DNA from: Phytophthora hibernalis
Taxonomy: Eukaryota; Oomycota; Peronosporomycetes; Peronosporales; Peronosporaceae
Direction: 5' to 3'
DNA: 64,000 nt
Assembly (NCBI GenBank): GCA_012656075.1
Contig: JAAKBF010000098.1
Span: 124,001 to 188,000 of the forward strand
The stretch's first letter is position 1; each line of letters opens with the position of its first letter. Under the pieces are notes generated by a model. That model was not told the origin of the DNA. It did not search any database and saw nothing but the letters and a program-made list of their open reading frames with translations. Of the stretch, positions 1 through 10,499 are shown one piece after another. A program made the position numbers and the translations under genes.

Positions 1-1001
1 GTGTCGGAACCGTGAGTCAATCCACTGTTTTTGAAGCAGTCAGCGAACGTTTTCAACTCGTAAACCGCCTTTCATCTTGTAAGTGCACGATCCGCCTCAA
101 GTGCAAACTCCACATCATTTCGGGAGTTTTAAATTTGGTAAAGATGAGAGAACACCAGTACCATATTCTCCATTGAAGAGCGCGAGACTCGATCGGCCAC
201 ATTCTTCACAACGTGAAAAAACATCACGTACAATACAGACCCGTCGTCGCTGCGCTTAGTTGATGCTACTTCCATGACGGCGTTGTTTTGAGCTTTGTCA
301 GCGTCGCCCATGCAATATCGGATATTTGGGTACGCCCCCACAATCATCTTGTACATGTCCAGCAAATAATTCTAAGCGCCAATGAGCTCGCCAGTCTGCT
401 GGGACATCACAAACATTGCGATGGGGTGGAAGGAACGTGCCATATCTGAAACTCCAATGACAAGGACTGGATACCCAGATTGGTCAAGTTTATACGTTGT
501 GTCGATGTCCAATGCATAGTCAGCCGCATAGCGTAGAATCTTAACCATATACGGAGTCGTAATACCTACAAGAGTTGGGTCCTCGTCCACCCATTCGCCA
601 ATATCAGGATCACCAGTATCTTTGAATCCATAAAGCTTCTCCTTCTTGCATTTCAACCCTAAACTGCGTCTTCTTGACTAGCTTAACCATCTCCTCCACG
701 TAATCGATTTCATTCAGTGCTGTTCGTTTGAAGTGCCCGACAAAGGTTTGAACTTGGTGTAGCACTGGAGACTCGCCTTCCATAAACCAAAGTGGTCAAG
801 CACATTGTTAAAAATCTGGTTGAGCTTTATCTCATCGAGATCAGAGATGCTGCTCTGCTTAGACGTCTCGCAGGTCAAAATCTTCTGGTGCCACTGGCAT
901 GTTGCCCCGACGAATGAATCACACGTCGTTGAGGCGCACTCGAGAATCCTATATCTCATGTTGTAGTTATTGTTGTTGATTTCGCGAAGCTGGCACCTCA
1001 T
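1..1001 (-). pseudogene. MULE (Mutator-like) transposase remnant
   Basis: Reading the minus strand, a MULE transposase core can be followed through several broken pieces. The piece at 656-372 has the family pattern around the first catalytic Asp (DTTYKLDQSGYPVLVIG, then DMARSFHP and FVMSQQT). The piece at 365-129 continues in the same frame after an in-frame TAG at 371-369 and carries the second Asp region (YCMGDADKAQNNAV). The upstream piece 1001-714 is Cys-containing and may be the zinc-finger/FLYWCH-like N-terminal part. Weak similarity seems to continue towards base 1, so the copy runs off the window. Stops and frame changes show it is dead, although some breaks may share the missing-base problem seen across the window. 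MULEs move DNA by cut-and-paste. No terminal inverted repeat was found. Confidence 0.7.
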
Positions 1002-2921
1002 AGTGTGACTTGTTGTCGTCCGGAAAATTCTGCTGCGGTCTAGCTACCGGGCGAACTCTAAAGCGTCGAGTTTGTTGGCAGCACTAGTCTGAGGTATGGG
1101 GTCCCATTCTTGTATGCCGGATGGGTCGCTGTCTGAAATTTTGCACTGGCCAGTCATTTCAAGAACGCTAAATTTTATCCATGTCCGCTAAAATGGAGGT
1201 TCTGTGCTAAACTAGGTTGGGATGGTGTCTAATATTACGAGTCTTGTTTGTTCTTTGTTTGTGTTGTGCAACAAGATGCCATTCTGTGTGATTTGTCAGC
1301 TGTATGTGCGACAAACCGTAAGTCAATGTATTGTGTTTCCGTTTCTATCCATTTCAAAGGTGCGCTCTACAAAAGGATGCATAGGTAAGCCCCCTGTGGG
1401 GGTGACACTTCGGAAGATATCCATTCATTTGCAAAAATCAACTACATATCACTTGCATATTTTCGTTGTAATCGTAGATGAGAACATGGGGTTCGCCACC
1501 GCTCGCATGTCCTGCATGACAGCTCACACGTCCAGAACAGCGGTACTTAGTAGTATCAATTGGAGGATAACAAAGGAAAACAATAAAGTGGTTTGATTGG
1601 CTATAATCAAACACAGTAATACTATACATGTACTGTCAGAAAGCAATGGAGGATCCACGGCCAAATAAAAAGATACTACCGGTTACGAAACTAATACACT
1701 CACTCTCAAATGCATCGTGGCCTAGCGAAACAACCAGCTCATCTTCGACACCGTCATCAACGTTCGCCAAGAAAATCCTTATCACACGCAGATACAGGTG
1801 GCCAAAATTGTCAGCGGCAAGCTCGGAATTACCATTAATCAACCCCGGGTGAGCAAAACCCTGAAAATATAAGGCAACGCACGGAGCCCGCTGTTCAAGA
1901 CATTTCTACCGAGGGCTTGATTTACGAGAAGAAGAATCTTCTGCAGAAGATGAGGGCTATTTGCTAGGAAGCGGTGGTACCCATGTACTGCTTGCGCAAG
2001 ATCACCCGTCCTCGCCCCTTGCGACATTTTTTCGCAACAACGATGAATTGGCTTGTACACTTTTCATGAAAAATGTGGTCCACACTATGTACGTGTCAAA
2101 TGACAACAGCCAACCATCCCTCCTTTCTCCCATTCTACCTCCCCGCCCGTCTCTATATTGGCTCGGCAGTCGTCACATCCACCACCCCAACATCGTCCTG
2201 GACTCACGGGTTCTCGGCCCTCCATTCTGTTGCGTACAAGTGAAGTACCCACCCCACCCCATCTCCTCAAACTGACATCTCCACCGTGGAAATGTAATCT
2301 CCCTCCGCACGCGTTCAGGCTCCCCAGGCCGCGAAAGTTACATTTTCAGTTTTAGTAAACAGGTACAACACACCAAAGTATATTGCAGCGTATTTTTTAT
2401 ATCCATCCTTCTTTTTTGTAGCCCGCTAGGGTCAATAGTGTTCAAGGTTACTGATACTGCGCTATTGTCATCCAATTGGCTAAAATATTCTTGCAAAAGT
2501 GTATTCATTAAACGATGTTGATATTTTTTAACGTAATCCAAATTATTGGTTAGCAATCTAAAATATTACACTTGATGATATATTTTCCCAGCAAAAATAT
2601 GCGTTTTAGGGTGAGAATCCCAATTTTTGCAATACAGCATACCCTGCCTGGGGTTTTCGAAGACGACTACGTGGGCATCCTCATTTTCAAAACGGATTTG
2701 GTACTTCTATTAGTGCTTTCGATTACATGTATTGCGCTCGAACTTACGAGGCTGGATGGCGAAGCATTAAAAGAGTGGCGATCGAACCCAGTGTAGGTTG
2801 AAATGAAATTCATTTTCCTGACTGGTCATTACGATACTTTTCGTGCTCACTTCTTCGCAGCCGACTAATATCTCCACAGCACAAACTCAAGCAACACGGG
2901 GTTTCCACCTCCAGAGCAGTC
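1002..2921. other. Gene-poor spacer, nothing firm
   Basis: No reading frame here has a recognisable domain. A minus-strand stretch at 1438-1842 contains a Cys-rich patch (KYRCSGRVSCHAGHA) that could be an outlying piece of the MULE N-terminus, but this is weak. Around 2115-2330 there is a pyrimidine-rich tract (CTCC/CACCCC runs). A TACATGTA palindrome lies at 1625-1632. I see no RNA gene. Confidence 0.4.
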
Positions 2922-3704
2922 TCAATAGTAGTTGCAGCCGCACATCTTCCATTTCCGTCCACACAGAAAACAAAACTCATGGCCGTTCAAACACATCATG
3001 CGGTTGCACCCTGTCGATTTCTGAACCCCGACTCCACAACCAGGACACTGCACCCCCTGGTGTTGCTGCACCACACGCGTGTATTCACGATCCGACTGAA
3101 GGTCCAGCGTACGCCAAGGTTTGTCCTTGAGAAAGCGCTCGTAAGTCGCAAATTCGGCAGCATTCAGTGTCTCGCGCACGTAGTCCGAGGGGTACTCTCT
3201 CTTGCAGCAGTGTGCCGGCACCATGGAGCGATCACGGACACCCATACGACAACGAGTCGCAACACACTTGGTGCAGTATAAATGACCACACGATAAAATG
3301 CGACGGATACTCTTATCTTCGACAGGCAACAGACAACACGTGCAGCTTGGAGACGGTTTGGACTCACCATCCAGCGTATCGGAGACGTCTACCACAACCA
3401 ACGTCTCGTCTTCAGTGTCCGTTTCCTGACCAGCCTCCGCAGGGTGAAGTAACTTGTGCTCCTCTTTGGCGTAGAAGCTAAGAGCAACCGCTTCGTCAAG
3501 TACAAGTTGCTCCGCACGTCGGATTTCTTCGCCGTACACCTCCAACGCGTAGGTCTCCGCCAGTTGGGCTTCAACCGTAGCTTCGTCGCCACCGTCAACT
3601 GCATCGACAAAGCCAATTGTGTCGGAGTTTAGGTAGACCACGTGTTCAAAGTGGCCACCAGCAGCAACCTCTTTCAGCTCTCCCAACGTCGGAAGAACTT
3701 CCAT
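2922..3704 (-). CDS. RING/IBR-type E3 ubiquitin-ligase-like protein (copy 1)
   Basis: This 260-aa protein starts at the ATG at 3704; the open frame continues upstream to 3818 but that extension has no family support. Residues 1-100 are acidic and helical. A RING-type C4HC-like cluster spans about 121-170 (CTCC..., CGHLYCTKC, HCCKREYP). A second cysteine cluster of IBR/RING2 type lies at about 220-257 (QCPGCGVGV, GCNRMMC, GHEFCFLCG, MCGC). Such proteins transfer ubiquitin from an E2 to a substrate, in RBR enzymes through a RING2 cysteine. It is the downstream-most of three tandem paralogues on the minus strand and is uninterrupted. Substrate and partner cannot be read from sequence. The RING/IBR architecture is clear; assignment to true RBR ligases is inference. 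Confidence 0.85.
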   Translation of the reverse strand: MEVLPTLGELKEVAAGGHFEHVVYLNSDTIGFVDAVDGGDEATVEAQLAETYALEVYGEEIRRAEQLVLDEAVALSFYAKEEHKLLHPAEAGQETDTEDETLVVVDVSDTLDGESKPSPSCTCCLLPVEDKSIRRILSCGHLYCTKCVATRCRMGVRDRSMVPAHCCKREYPSDYVRETLNAAEFATYERFLKDKPWRTLDLQSDREYTRVVQQHQGVQCPGCGVGVQKSTGCNRMMCLNGHEFCFLCGRKWKMCGCNYY

Positions 3705-4032
3705 GGCGATAATTGGAAACCAAGTCGTTAGGCACCAAGGGAAATTGGAAAGTGGCATCAGGAGCTTTCCACCCAGTAAGAAAAGAAAAATCCGCCCGTT
3801 AGAATGTAGGTGCCTCATTCTCCCCTTCCCAACCTACACCTTCAGACCGTTGCTTTGACGGTGGTGTCGTGCAGCGATACTGTGCAACAACACATTAATT
3901 AGCGACGACGCAGAGAAAAAGTTGCTACTTCTTGAAGTACATATTCGAAGATTTGCCTAGTTACCAAGTGCACTAAGTAGCGAGCAGGACCTCATGGACG
4001 ATAAAAACTCGTGTGCCGACACCACCTGGGAG

Positions 4033-5440
4033 TCAGTCGTACCGATAGATCTTTCCGCAAATGCATTGCGTGTGCAGACAGTTCCAGCAGAAAAAGTGGC
4101 CAAGGAAGCACTGCATAGCATGGCACCCCGAGAGCTTAACAACTCCGATCCCGCACACGGGGCACTGCTTTCCCTTGACTTGACGCACCACCTTCGCGTA
4201 GTCCTGGTCGGATTGAAGCGTTGATGAATGTGGGTCACGTTCAGCAAGATAGCGCTCGTATTGAGTGAACTGGTGCTTGTTTAATACAAGTTCCACGTAC
4301 TCCATAGGAAACTCTTTCGAGCAGCACCGAATCGGAACTTGGTCACGACTCGCAAGACTCGCCTTCGCCATCCTCATAAAGCAGGAACGGCAGTAGCCAT
4401 GGCCACACGGACCCACGAGCCACTTGGCACGTACAGACACAAGCGACCAGCAGGAAATACATTCACGCTTGATCGGATGCTTCTGGTTATTTTTTGCTCC
4501 CCTTTTTTGGTAGGTGCAACGTGCTTCGCGGATGAAGCTGTACGCGCTTTGCCTTTTGCGGGCGCTGTAGCCAGCATGCTCTCAGGGTCTGTCTTGCGCT
4601 TGATTCCCCGTGTGTTCGTAGTAGTGGTGTTAGTCATAGTGGTGGCGTATTTAAACACGAGCTTTGCATATTTTGTGAGCTCTTTCCGCGGAATAACGCG
4701 ATTCACAAGATGCAGTGGCAGCACTTGATCACAACAGCTAACTGGTGCTCCGCTGTTGGGAGCATTCAGATAGCCGCGGACACCAGTTTCAACGCAATTG
4801 TGGCAAAGCGCGTGACCACAGAGCGCTTTAATTTGAGAAGTGGATATCCCGATGCCACACATTTGACATGGTTGACTGGATAATGCCACCGGTGGTTTTG
4901 CAGGTGCTGGAGATACGGTGCCCCCACTTTTCTTCGAGTTCTGCACTTGAATACGTCGAGCCTTAGAGCCACGAGTAAGGTAACGGGGCCGAGGCGGTTG
5001 GCTTGGAAAGGCAACGAGTGGGGCTTCATCTTGGTCATCGAGAAGTGAAATTACTGATGATGCCCCTGTCGTGGTAGCGTTGTTCGTCTCAGACTTCGCC
5101 GGTCGTTTCATCTCGGTGTCATCACTCACAGCAAGAGGAAATACTGGAGTACTCGTACCGTTATTTTGGGTAGCAGGCAGCTTACCACCCCCATTCAGCA
5201 GAAATGAGTAGTAAACATCTTCTTCATATGCCAGCACCATGCGAACGAAGTCATGTGGAACCACTTTTGGCAGCACCGCAAGGGCGCGATCCTGCGTGAC
5301 AATGCCACTTGAGCTTGTCGTCCCAGGCACACTCGGCAAAAGATATGCCCACACAACAGCGGGAATAGTTGCTGCGTCGACTCCGCCACCGACCACGAAA
5401 ATTCGCCAGAGCACCCAGAGCATTGAGCAGATGGTGCCAT
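4033..5440 (-). CDS. RING-RING-IBR ubiquitin-ligase-like protein (copy 2, two frameshifts)
   Basis: The locus encodes about 469 aa once two breaks are allowed for. Start ATG at 5440 (MAPSAQCSGC), directly before the first RING (CSGCSGEF, LLCGHIFCRVCL, LRCCQK). A frame change at about 5260 falls in a short A-run (minus strand) exactly inside the family motif RCC.K..P.D.V. A second RING-like cluster follows (CQMCGIGI, LCGHALCHNC, SCCDQ). A basic, Thr-rich linker then meets a second frame change at about 4499-4510, in an A6G4 run. The third block is a RING plus IBR (KRECISCW, PCGHGYCRSC, RCCSKEFP, QCPVCGIGV, GCHAMQC, GHFFCWNC). Both breaks need one added base in a homopolymer, so sequencing error is as likely as pseudogenisation. 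It lies between copies 1 and 3 and has one RING more than copy 3. Confidence 0.75.
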
Positions 5441-5657
5441 CTTAACGCGTTCTTCGGATCGTTCGCCAACTGTCAAGAATGCAAAGTGCTTCGATCTTGG
5501 TACAAACTGGTAGCAAATGAGACGCAGGGCGGCATCTGGGACGCGACACTCGCTTTCTCTTTGGCAAGAGCGTATAATTCCATAGACGAATGTTGATATA
5601 TTCCGAAACACAACTTTGAATGAAGACAGCTCCTACGAAATGACCCAAAGCCGAAGA

Positions 5658-6401
5658 TCACTCGCCAAGAATTGCTCGCAGCTCATGCTCCGGGATCAGC
5701 GGGCAGTTGCAGGAGCCCCAGCGCTGCAGGCAGGTGTAACAAAACTGATGCCCATTAGGGCACGACATGTGCACGCAGCCGAAGTCACGCTGCACGCCGA
5801 TGCCACACCCCGGGCATTGCTTCGCTCCGATGGCTTTGACGGTGGCCGAGTACTCGGCATCAGACACTAGGTTCGATATCTTCCAGTCTTTCTCCGCCAT
5901 GATCTTCTGGTACTTTGCGTAGTCCTCAGGGCCAGTCAACGCTTCACGCACGTAGTCATCAGGCAGTTCTTTCTTGCAGCAACGCAGTGGCACAAGCGCG
6001 CGGTCACCCAGCGCTAGACGACACATTCGCAAAAGGCACGGCGGGCAATAGTAGTGGCCACAAGGAGCAATTCTCAGCTCCTCCGTGTCTTTCCGCACAC
6101 TACAGCTCACACAATTCTTGCGTGTCAGAGTCTTCTCAAGCCGTCTCATGTACATCGCAAATTCTGACCGGCTCAGTGCAACCTCCACTTGATCGAGAGC
6201 TATTTCGTGTCTGCACTTTGAACACTTTGCCGGCGTGCCGCCCCTGAGAGCCTTCGAGCACGCTTTCGAAAGACACTTGAAGCAGAACCGATGCTGGCAA
6301 CGAGAAAGCTTAATAATCCGGTTTGCCTTGTTGCTGCAGCACTGAACAATCTTCTTCTTTGTCGGCCTTCCACGTGCAGCGAACTTGACAGTTGAAGGCA
6401 T
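5658..6401 (-). CDS. RING-RING-IBR ubiquitin-ligase-like protein (copy 3)
   Basis: An intact 247-aa frame beginning at ATG 6401 (MPSTVKFAARG). Three cysteine blocks are visible: an N-terminal RING-like block at about residues 20-65 (CCSNK, CQHRFCFKCL, CSKC), a canonical RING at about 95-145 (NCVSCSVR, PCGHYYCPPC, RCCKKELP) and a C-terminal IBR/RING2-type block at about 195-235 (QCPGCGIGV, GCVHMSC, GHQFCYTCL, CNC). It is the first gene of the three-gene tandem array on the minus strand and the clearest template for judging where copy 2 is broken. The likely role is an E3 ubiquitin ligase; there is no targeting or transmembrane signal. Confidence 0.85.
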   Translation of the reverse strand: MPSTVKFAARGRPTKKKIVQCCSNKANRIIKLSRCQHRFCFKCLSKACSKALRGGTPAKCSKCRHEIALDQVEVALSRSEFAMYMRRLEKTLTRKNCVSCSVRKDTEELRIAPCGHYYCPPCLLRMCRLALGDRALVPLRCCKKELPDDYVREALTGPEDYAKYQKIMAEKDWKISNLVSDAEYSATVKAIGAKQCPGCGIGVQRDFGCVHMSCPNGHQFCYTCLQRWGSCNCPLIPEHELRAILGE

Positions 6402-6508
6402 GCCCAAGACGCTTTTCGCTCAGGTCTCTCTCCTTAAAATATGCGCCAGTTGGGCCCCAGATCGCTCCCGATCGCTTCTTCACCTCGTCCCAGCGTTTGT
6501 CAATCTGT

Positions 6509-7401
6509 TCAACGCACTGCCTCGCAGCAGAAAAAACGAGTGACCACCTTCGCTACTCGCGTTGTTCCATGGAGCAACGCTAACGCCACCAAGAGCAACC
6601 CAAACGCCGTCGTGTACACCGCAAACGGATGTTGCGCTGTCATAGCATCTAAATGAATCGGCACGCGGCTGTCTCCGATCAAGAAGCCAAGAACGCCAAG
6701 CACCAGCAGCACCGCGGACATCTGGCCAGCTCCAATCAACAACTTGAAGCACCCAAAGTACACGCCTGCAAGCACCGTTCTGGGAGATGACGTGCCCAAC
6801 GACCTCTCAAATTTTGGACACGGCTCGAACGTCTGTCCTGGTCTTCCTGCAATTGGCGAGGGCACTCGAATCGGTAGCAGTGGGTGCAGTTCAGTGGTCG
6901 AACCAGTGACCCCCATTCTGCCAAGTCCATGTCAATGCAATCCGCTGCCGTTGCAGCCAGTGCATTGTAGATGAAGGCGTCAGTGCAGCACAAGTAGAAT
7001 ACCGTGTGCTGCAGTGCGTGGAAGACCGCGACGCCGCAGCCACAGAGAGGCATCGTCAGGACCGTCAGCGCTGCTCCCGTCCAGACCAACGAGGCAGCTA
7101 CAAGACTCAGCACTGCACTGCACCCGTTGAAGAGCAGCATCCTCGTCACTTGACTGGCTAAAGAGCACGGCCGCACCAAGTTGCAGCCTCGCGGATGGCG
7201 CAAAACACTCAAGCGACGACGTTCCGGACGATGAACAGGCGGCGAAGGAGGCCACGCAAGCCGTTGACGGGGTTGCGAAGCTGTATACAGTGGGGTGAAG
7301 TCCGCCACCGCTTGATACATGTGTTGTGAGGCCGGTAGCGGCTCTGTAGCTCTGTACGAAGCGGCGTACGGACTGCGCGGCGGCGACGACAAGGGCATCA
7401 T
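6509..7401 (-). CDS. Multi-pass membrane protein, 'FFCCE' family (member 1, one frameshift)
   Basis: This codes for about 297 aa with one break. A Pro/Ser/Arg-rich N-terminus (about 90 aa) is followed by two hydrophobic hairpins (LLFNGCSAVLSLVAASLVW, ALTVLTMPLCGCGVAVF), a loop, then two further hydrophobic stretches (LAGVYFGCFKLLIGAG, SAVLLVLGVLGFLIG) and the C-terminal signature VVTRFFCCEAVR. The frame changes at a run of five C (plus strand 6910-6914), where one extra base would join the two halves. Four more relatives and one fragment lie at 40.5-55.6 kb. The arrangement of short hydrophobic hairpins resembles bacterial four-helix sensor domains, but this is only a structural impression. 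Function unknown. Start at the ATG at 7401 or 7398. Confidence 0.7.
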
Positions 7402-7515
7402 TGTCGACGGCCTCTAGGATTTTAGTCCGATTTTAATCAAATTTGGTCCGATGGGGTTAAAATTTGGCAAAACAATTGTAATTGTTTCCATTGCGACCAC
7501 AAGTTGATTTTCATC

Positions 7516-8147
7516 ATGGGAGACTCGCAGAACTGGTCGTCGTTCGAGTCGGAGGCGCCGAAGCCTGCCAAGCAGCCGCAGACGACGGAGAGTGATGGAG
7601 CTAAGAGTGGCAAGGGACTGAGCGCTCTTACGGAGCCTGTGGCGGTGCGCAACCTGCGCAATCGCCTCATCTTTGGCAGTTTGGTGGGCTTCGTCACAGG
7701 CGCCACATTCGGAGGCAGTACGTAGTTATTGCAATACTTACAATAAGCTCTGCATTGCTGACTTTTTGTGGCTAGTTGACGGAGCCAAGACGTACCACAA
7801 AACGCACGGGAAGGTGGCACCTGCAGCTCTGAGCGCCGTCGCGCGTGGCGCTGCAGTGACGGGAGGAGCTTTTTCAGGGTGAGGAATTGCAGTGATACTG
7901 AGGGTGTTGATGGGATGCTGACGATGTGCTGTGTGGTTTTTAATGCAGGTTCTTCTTCATGTACTGCGGGGTCAAGACAGTGCTGGCGACCCAGCGGGAG
8001 GACGATCTGCTGGGTGCGGGCATTGCCACAGTGGCGGCGGGTCTGCCGTTCATCCGCTCGACGGTCATGAAGCAGAATGTGCCGTACGCGCTCATGCTGG
8101 TGGCGCTCGACCACTTCCATGAGGAGCTCAACGAGTACCGTAAATAG
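7516..8147 (+). CDS. Tim17/Tim22/Tim23-like membrane protein, three exons
   Basis: Three exons (7516-7717, 7776-7878, 7949-8147) give 167 aa. The introns are 58 and 70 bp with donors GTACGT and GTGAGG and acceptors CTAG and GCAG. The spliced frame is continuous. The N-terminus (about 45 aa) is polar; then come Gly-rich small-residue hydrophobic segments (LIFGSLVGFVTGATFGG, AVTGGAFSGFFF) and a conserved-looking REDDLLGAGIATVAAG stretch. Gly-rich helices with a charged R.DD motif before the last helix are typical of the Tim17/22/23 superfamily, which includes inner-membrane translocase subunits and the complex I subunit B14.7. Which branch this is cannot be decided. The ATG at 7516 is preceded by a 115-bp intergenic region shared with the divergent membrane gene. 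Confidence 0.6.
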
Positions 8148-8375
8148 AGGCTCGACGTTGAGGTCTTGAAGATGTGGTTGCTTGCTTTGATGTTGTGCTA
8201 GTTGGTGGAGCAGGTTGGGGTAGCTGTGCTCATGGACGCGGTATGGTTCGCCTCGATGAACTAAAGTTGTGTTTTTGCATTATGCTTTGCGTGTGCAATA
8301 TAGGTCTGGCCAGCGCCAAGTTTTTCCTGACGCCATCGAGACGATTTAACTTCCTTCGTTGTTATGCCTGCACGC

Positions 8376-10276
8376 CTACAGCTTGGCGCCAACCTCCTTG
8401 GACTGCCCGAAGAGTTGCTGCATTTCGACGAGACTCTCTTCGAGCAGGTGGCCCATGCGGGCGCCCCAACTGCCATGCTGGCGGCACGCGATGTTGAACT
8501 GGATCGACTCGTTCTTGACGCTGTAGGCGATACCGAGACCTTCGGGCACGACCTCACCCCAGCCCCAGCCGTCAAAGAGCTCGTTGGTCAGGTGGCTCGT
8601 GGAAATGAGCCAGCGACTGGCTCTAGCCATCACTGGATCTTCGAAGAACGGAACGCGCTCGCCAGGCTGCACCAGCAGCTTCAAGCCAAGAATGTGGCGG
8701 TCCACACCACGACCAGCACCAGCCTTGCGCATATACGCAACGTGGGCATTTGCTGCAGCGAGCAGCAGCTTCTTCTTCTCGTCAACAGTGACGGCGCCGG
8801 ATACATCTTCCATGGCATCGGTAAATTTCGCGCTGGACGCTGAGCAACTGCGTGTGGTCTCAGTACGACCGTGTAGGAAGAGGCGGGTCTGCGATGCCTC
8901 ATACGTGGCCGCGTTCTTCTTGAATAGCTTCTTGTAGGCGAGTTGGATCGCAAGCTGCACGAACGCGTCCGGGCTGCAACGGAACCCCTTGATGGAGCGT
9001 GCGCCGTATCCGTAGAAGGCCTGTACGAAGACCTCGTGGTCGATCACGGTCTGGTCGAACACCTTCTCGGCTTCAGCAATGTTGCGAAGCGTCTGAGCCG
9101 TGAATCGGAACGTGAGTTGCTTCGGGGCAACGAGCGAGCGCTCAAGCTGCGCTGTCGTCTGACCACGCGGGCCTAGGTCTGTCTGGCTATGGTGAAGACG
9201 CGACAGCAGCGAGTCCGTGTAGCGAGCCATGGGCATACCGTCCAGCATCGAGTGCTCACCGAGCAGTCCAGCCTTGCCGTTCTCGAACACGACAATCTGC
9301 ACACACTTGTCGAAGAAGCGGTTGCGGCCGTTGCCATGCCACAATCCACGCGCGACCTCGGTGCGCGACACTGGCGTTTCATCATCCATATTGAGCACCA
9401 GCAGCGAGCTCTCAATAGCACGCAGCGACTCCTCGTTCTTCGGGGACGCGCGGATCAGCTCTTCACGCGCATCCGCCCAGACGTCGCGGTCTTGAGACGT
9501 AAGTGCTCCCACCGCCGACTCCTTGGCTCCCGCAGCTTCCAGGATCCTAGCCAACTGGAAGCACAGCGCCTCAAAGCCCAGCGGTTCCTGAGTGCGCGAA
9601 TCCACCAGCTCCAGCTGGAAGAACTTGTTGTGGCGCATGACCACGGCATGCGTGTGCGTCTTGGGGTCGTAGATCCGGTACGAGTCCTGCTCGCGCCGCG
9701 GATGCGACACGCGTTGAACATGTACTTGTAGGCCGTGGCGCACACGGGCGTCTTGTTCTTGCCGAGCTGCTCGGGCTCAAGCGAGCCGTCCGCCACTTGG
9801 CGCGCGAACAGCACGGAGCCTCTCAACAGCGCGGCGGCGCGTCCAATGTTGGAGCGCTGCGTCGGGTGCACGCTGTCTGCGAAGTGGAAGAAGTAGCTGA
9901 CGTTGAACACCACGGGGTCGCGCACCTGCAGGTAGCCGAGCGTGTTCCACCACTCGGCCAGGAAGCTCGAGTCGCCGCGCTCCTTGGCTCTGGCCAGCAG
10001 GCGGCGCTGCAGCTCGTCGCCGACGCCTCCAGGTCGCAAGAAGGCGGCGGCCAGCTCCTTGGCGCGCGCCAGCTCGACGGGCGTCACGAGCGGTCGCAGC
10101 GTTTCCAGGTACAACGCCACTGTGTCGCCCAGCGCGGGTACGGGCAGCCGTGGCAGCGCGCGCTGGAAGCGGTAGAGCGGCTTGGCCGGGTCCTCCAGGT
10201 CCGCCTCGGCGCGGTAGTCGCCCCAGCACTCGCGGAAACCCTGCGGCACGAAACTGCCGTGCGGAATAAGAGCCAT
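8376..10276 (-). CDS. Carnitine O-acyltransferase with C-terminal AKL (one frameshift)
   Basis: This codes for about 633 aa, the usual length of carnitine acetyl/acyltransferases. The catalytic His is in LGEHSMLDGMP (about residue 342), and the C-terminal substrate/CoA region is clear (STSHLTNELFDGWGWG, GIAYSVKNESIQFNI). A single-base break at about 9700 falls inside the conserved segment FNACRIP..EDSYRIYDP; one added C (plus-strand G) restores it. The enzyme transfers acyl groups between CoA and carnitine. The last three residues are AKL, which fits a type 1 peroxisomal targeting signal, so peroxisomal action is likely. The ATG at 10276 (MALIPHGSF) was chosen because the open frame above it only translates promoter repeats. 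It is transcribed divergently from the methyltransferase gene. Confidence 0.85.
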
Positions 10277-10367
10277 TTCGAGAGTGATGATCCTGTGTCT
10301 TGCGCGGCAGATTGAAGAGTGAGCTGGTAAACCGAACGTCGGGTTCAACGTCAACGTATGCGGCGTT

Positions 10368-10443
10368 GAAGCGCAATATTCGCCAAACGAAGCGCAATAT
10401 TTCTTTATCGAAGCGCAATATTTCTCTATCGAAGCGCAATATT
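10368..10443. promoter_or_regulatory. Four 13-bp repeats at 21-bp spacing in a divergent promoter
   Basis: GAAGCGCAATATT occurs at 10368-10380, 10389-10401, 10410-10422 and 10431-10443. The start-to-start spacing is exactly 21 bp each time, that is two helical turns. The array sits in the 223-bp gap between the divergent carnitine acyltransferase (ATG 10276) and methyltransferase (ATG 10500) genes. A cluster of transcription-factor sites on one face of the helix is the simplest reading. Confidence 0.6.
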
Positions 10444-10499
10444 GTGTGTTTTGAAAAGTGAACAGTGACGACAGCGACACACTCAAAGTCCAGCTGAAG

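Noticed and set aside
9189..9731. Plus-strand frame of 180 codons inside CrAT
   Set aside because: Antisense shadow; His/Arg/Gln-rich, no domain, and the other strand encodes conserved CrAT motifs.
10277..10486. N-terminal extension of CrAT containing a repeated YCAS motif
   Set aside because: The repeat is the translation of the 21-bp promoter array and the frame has no ATG-based family support; ATG 10276 gives the normal family length.
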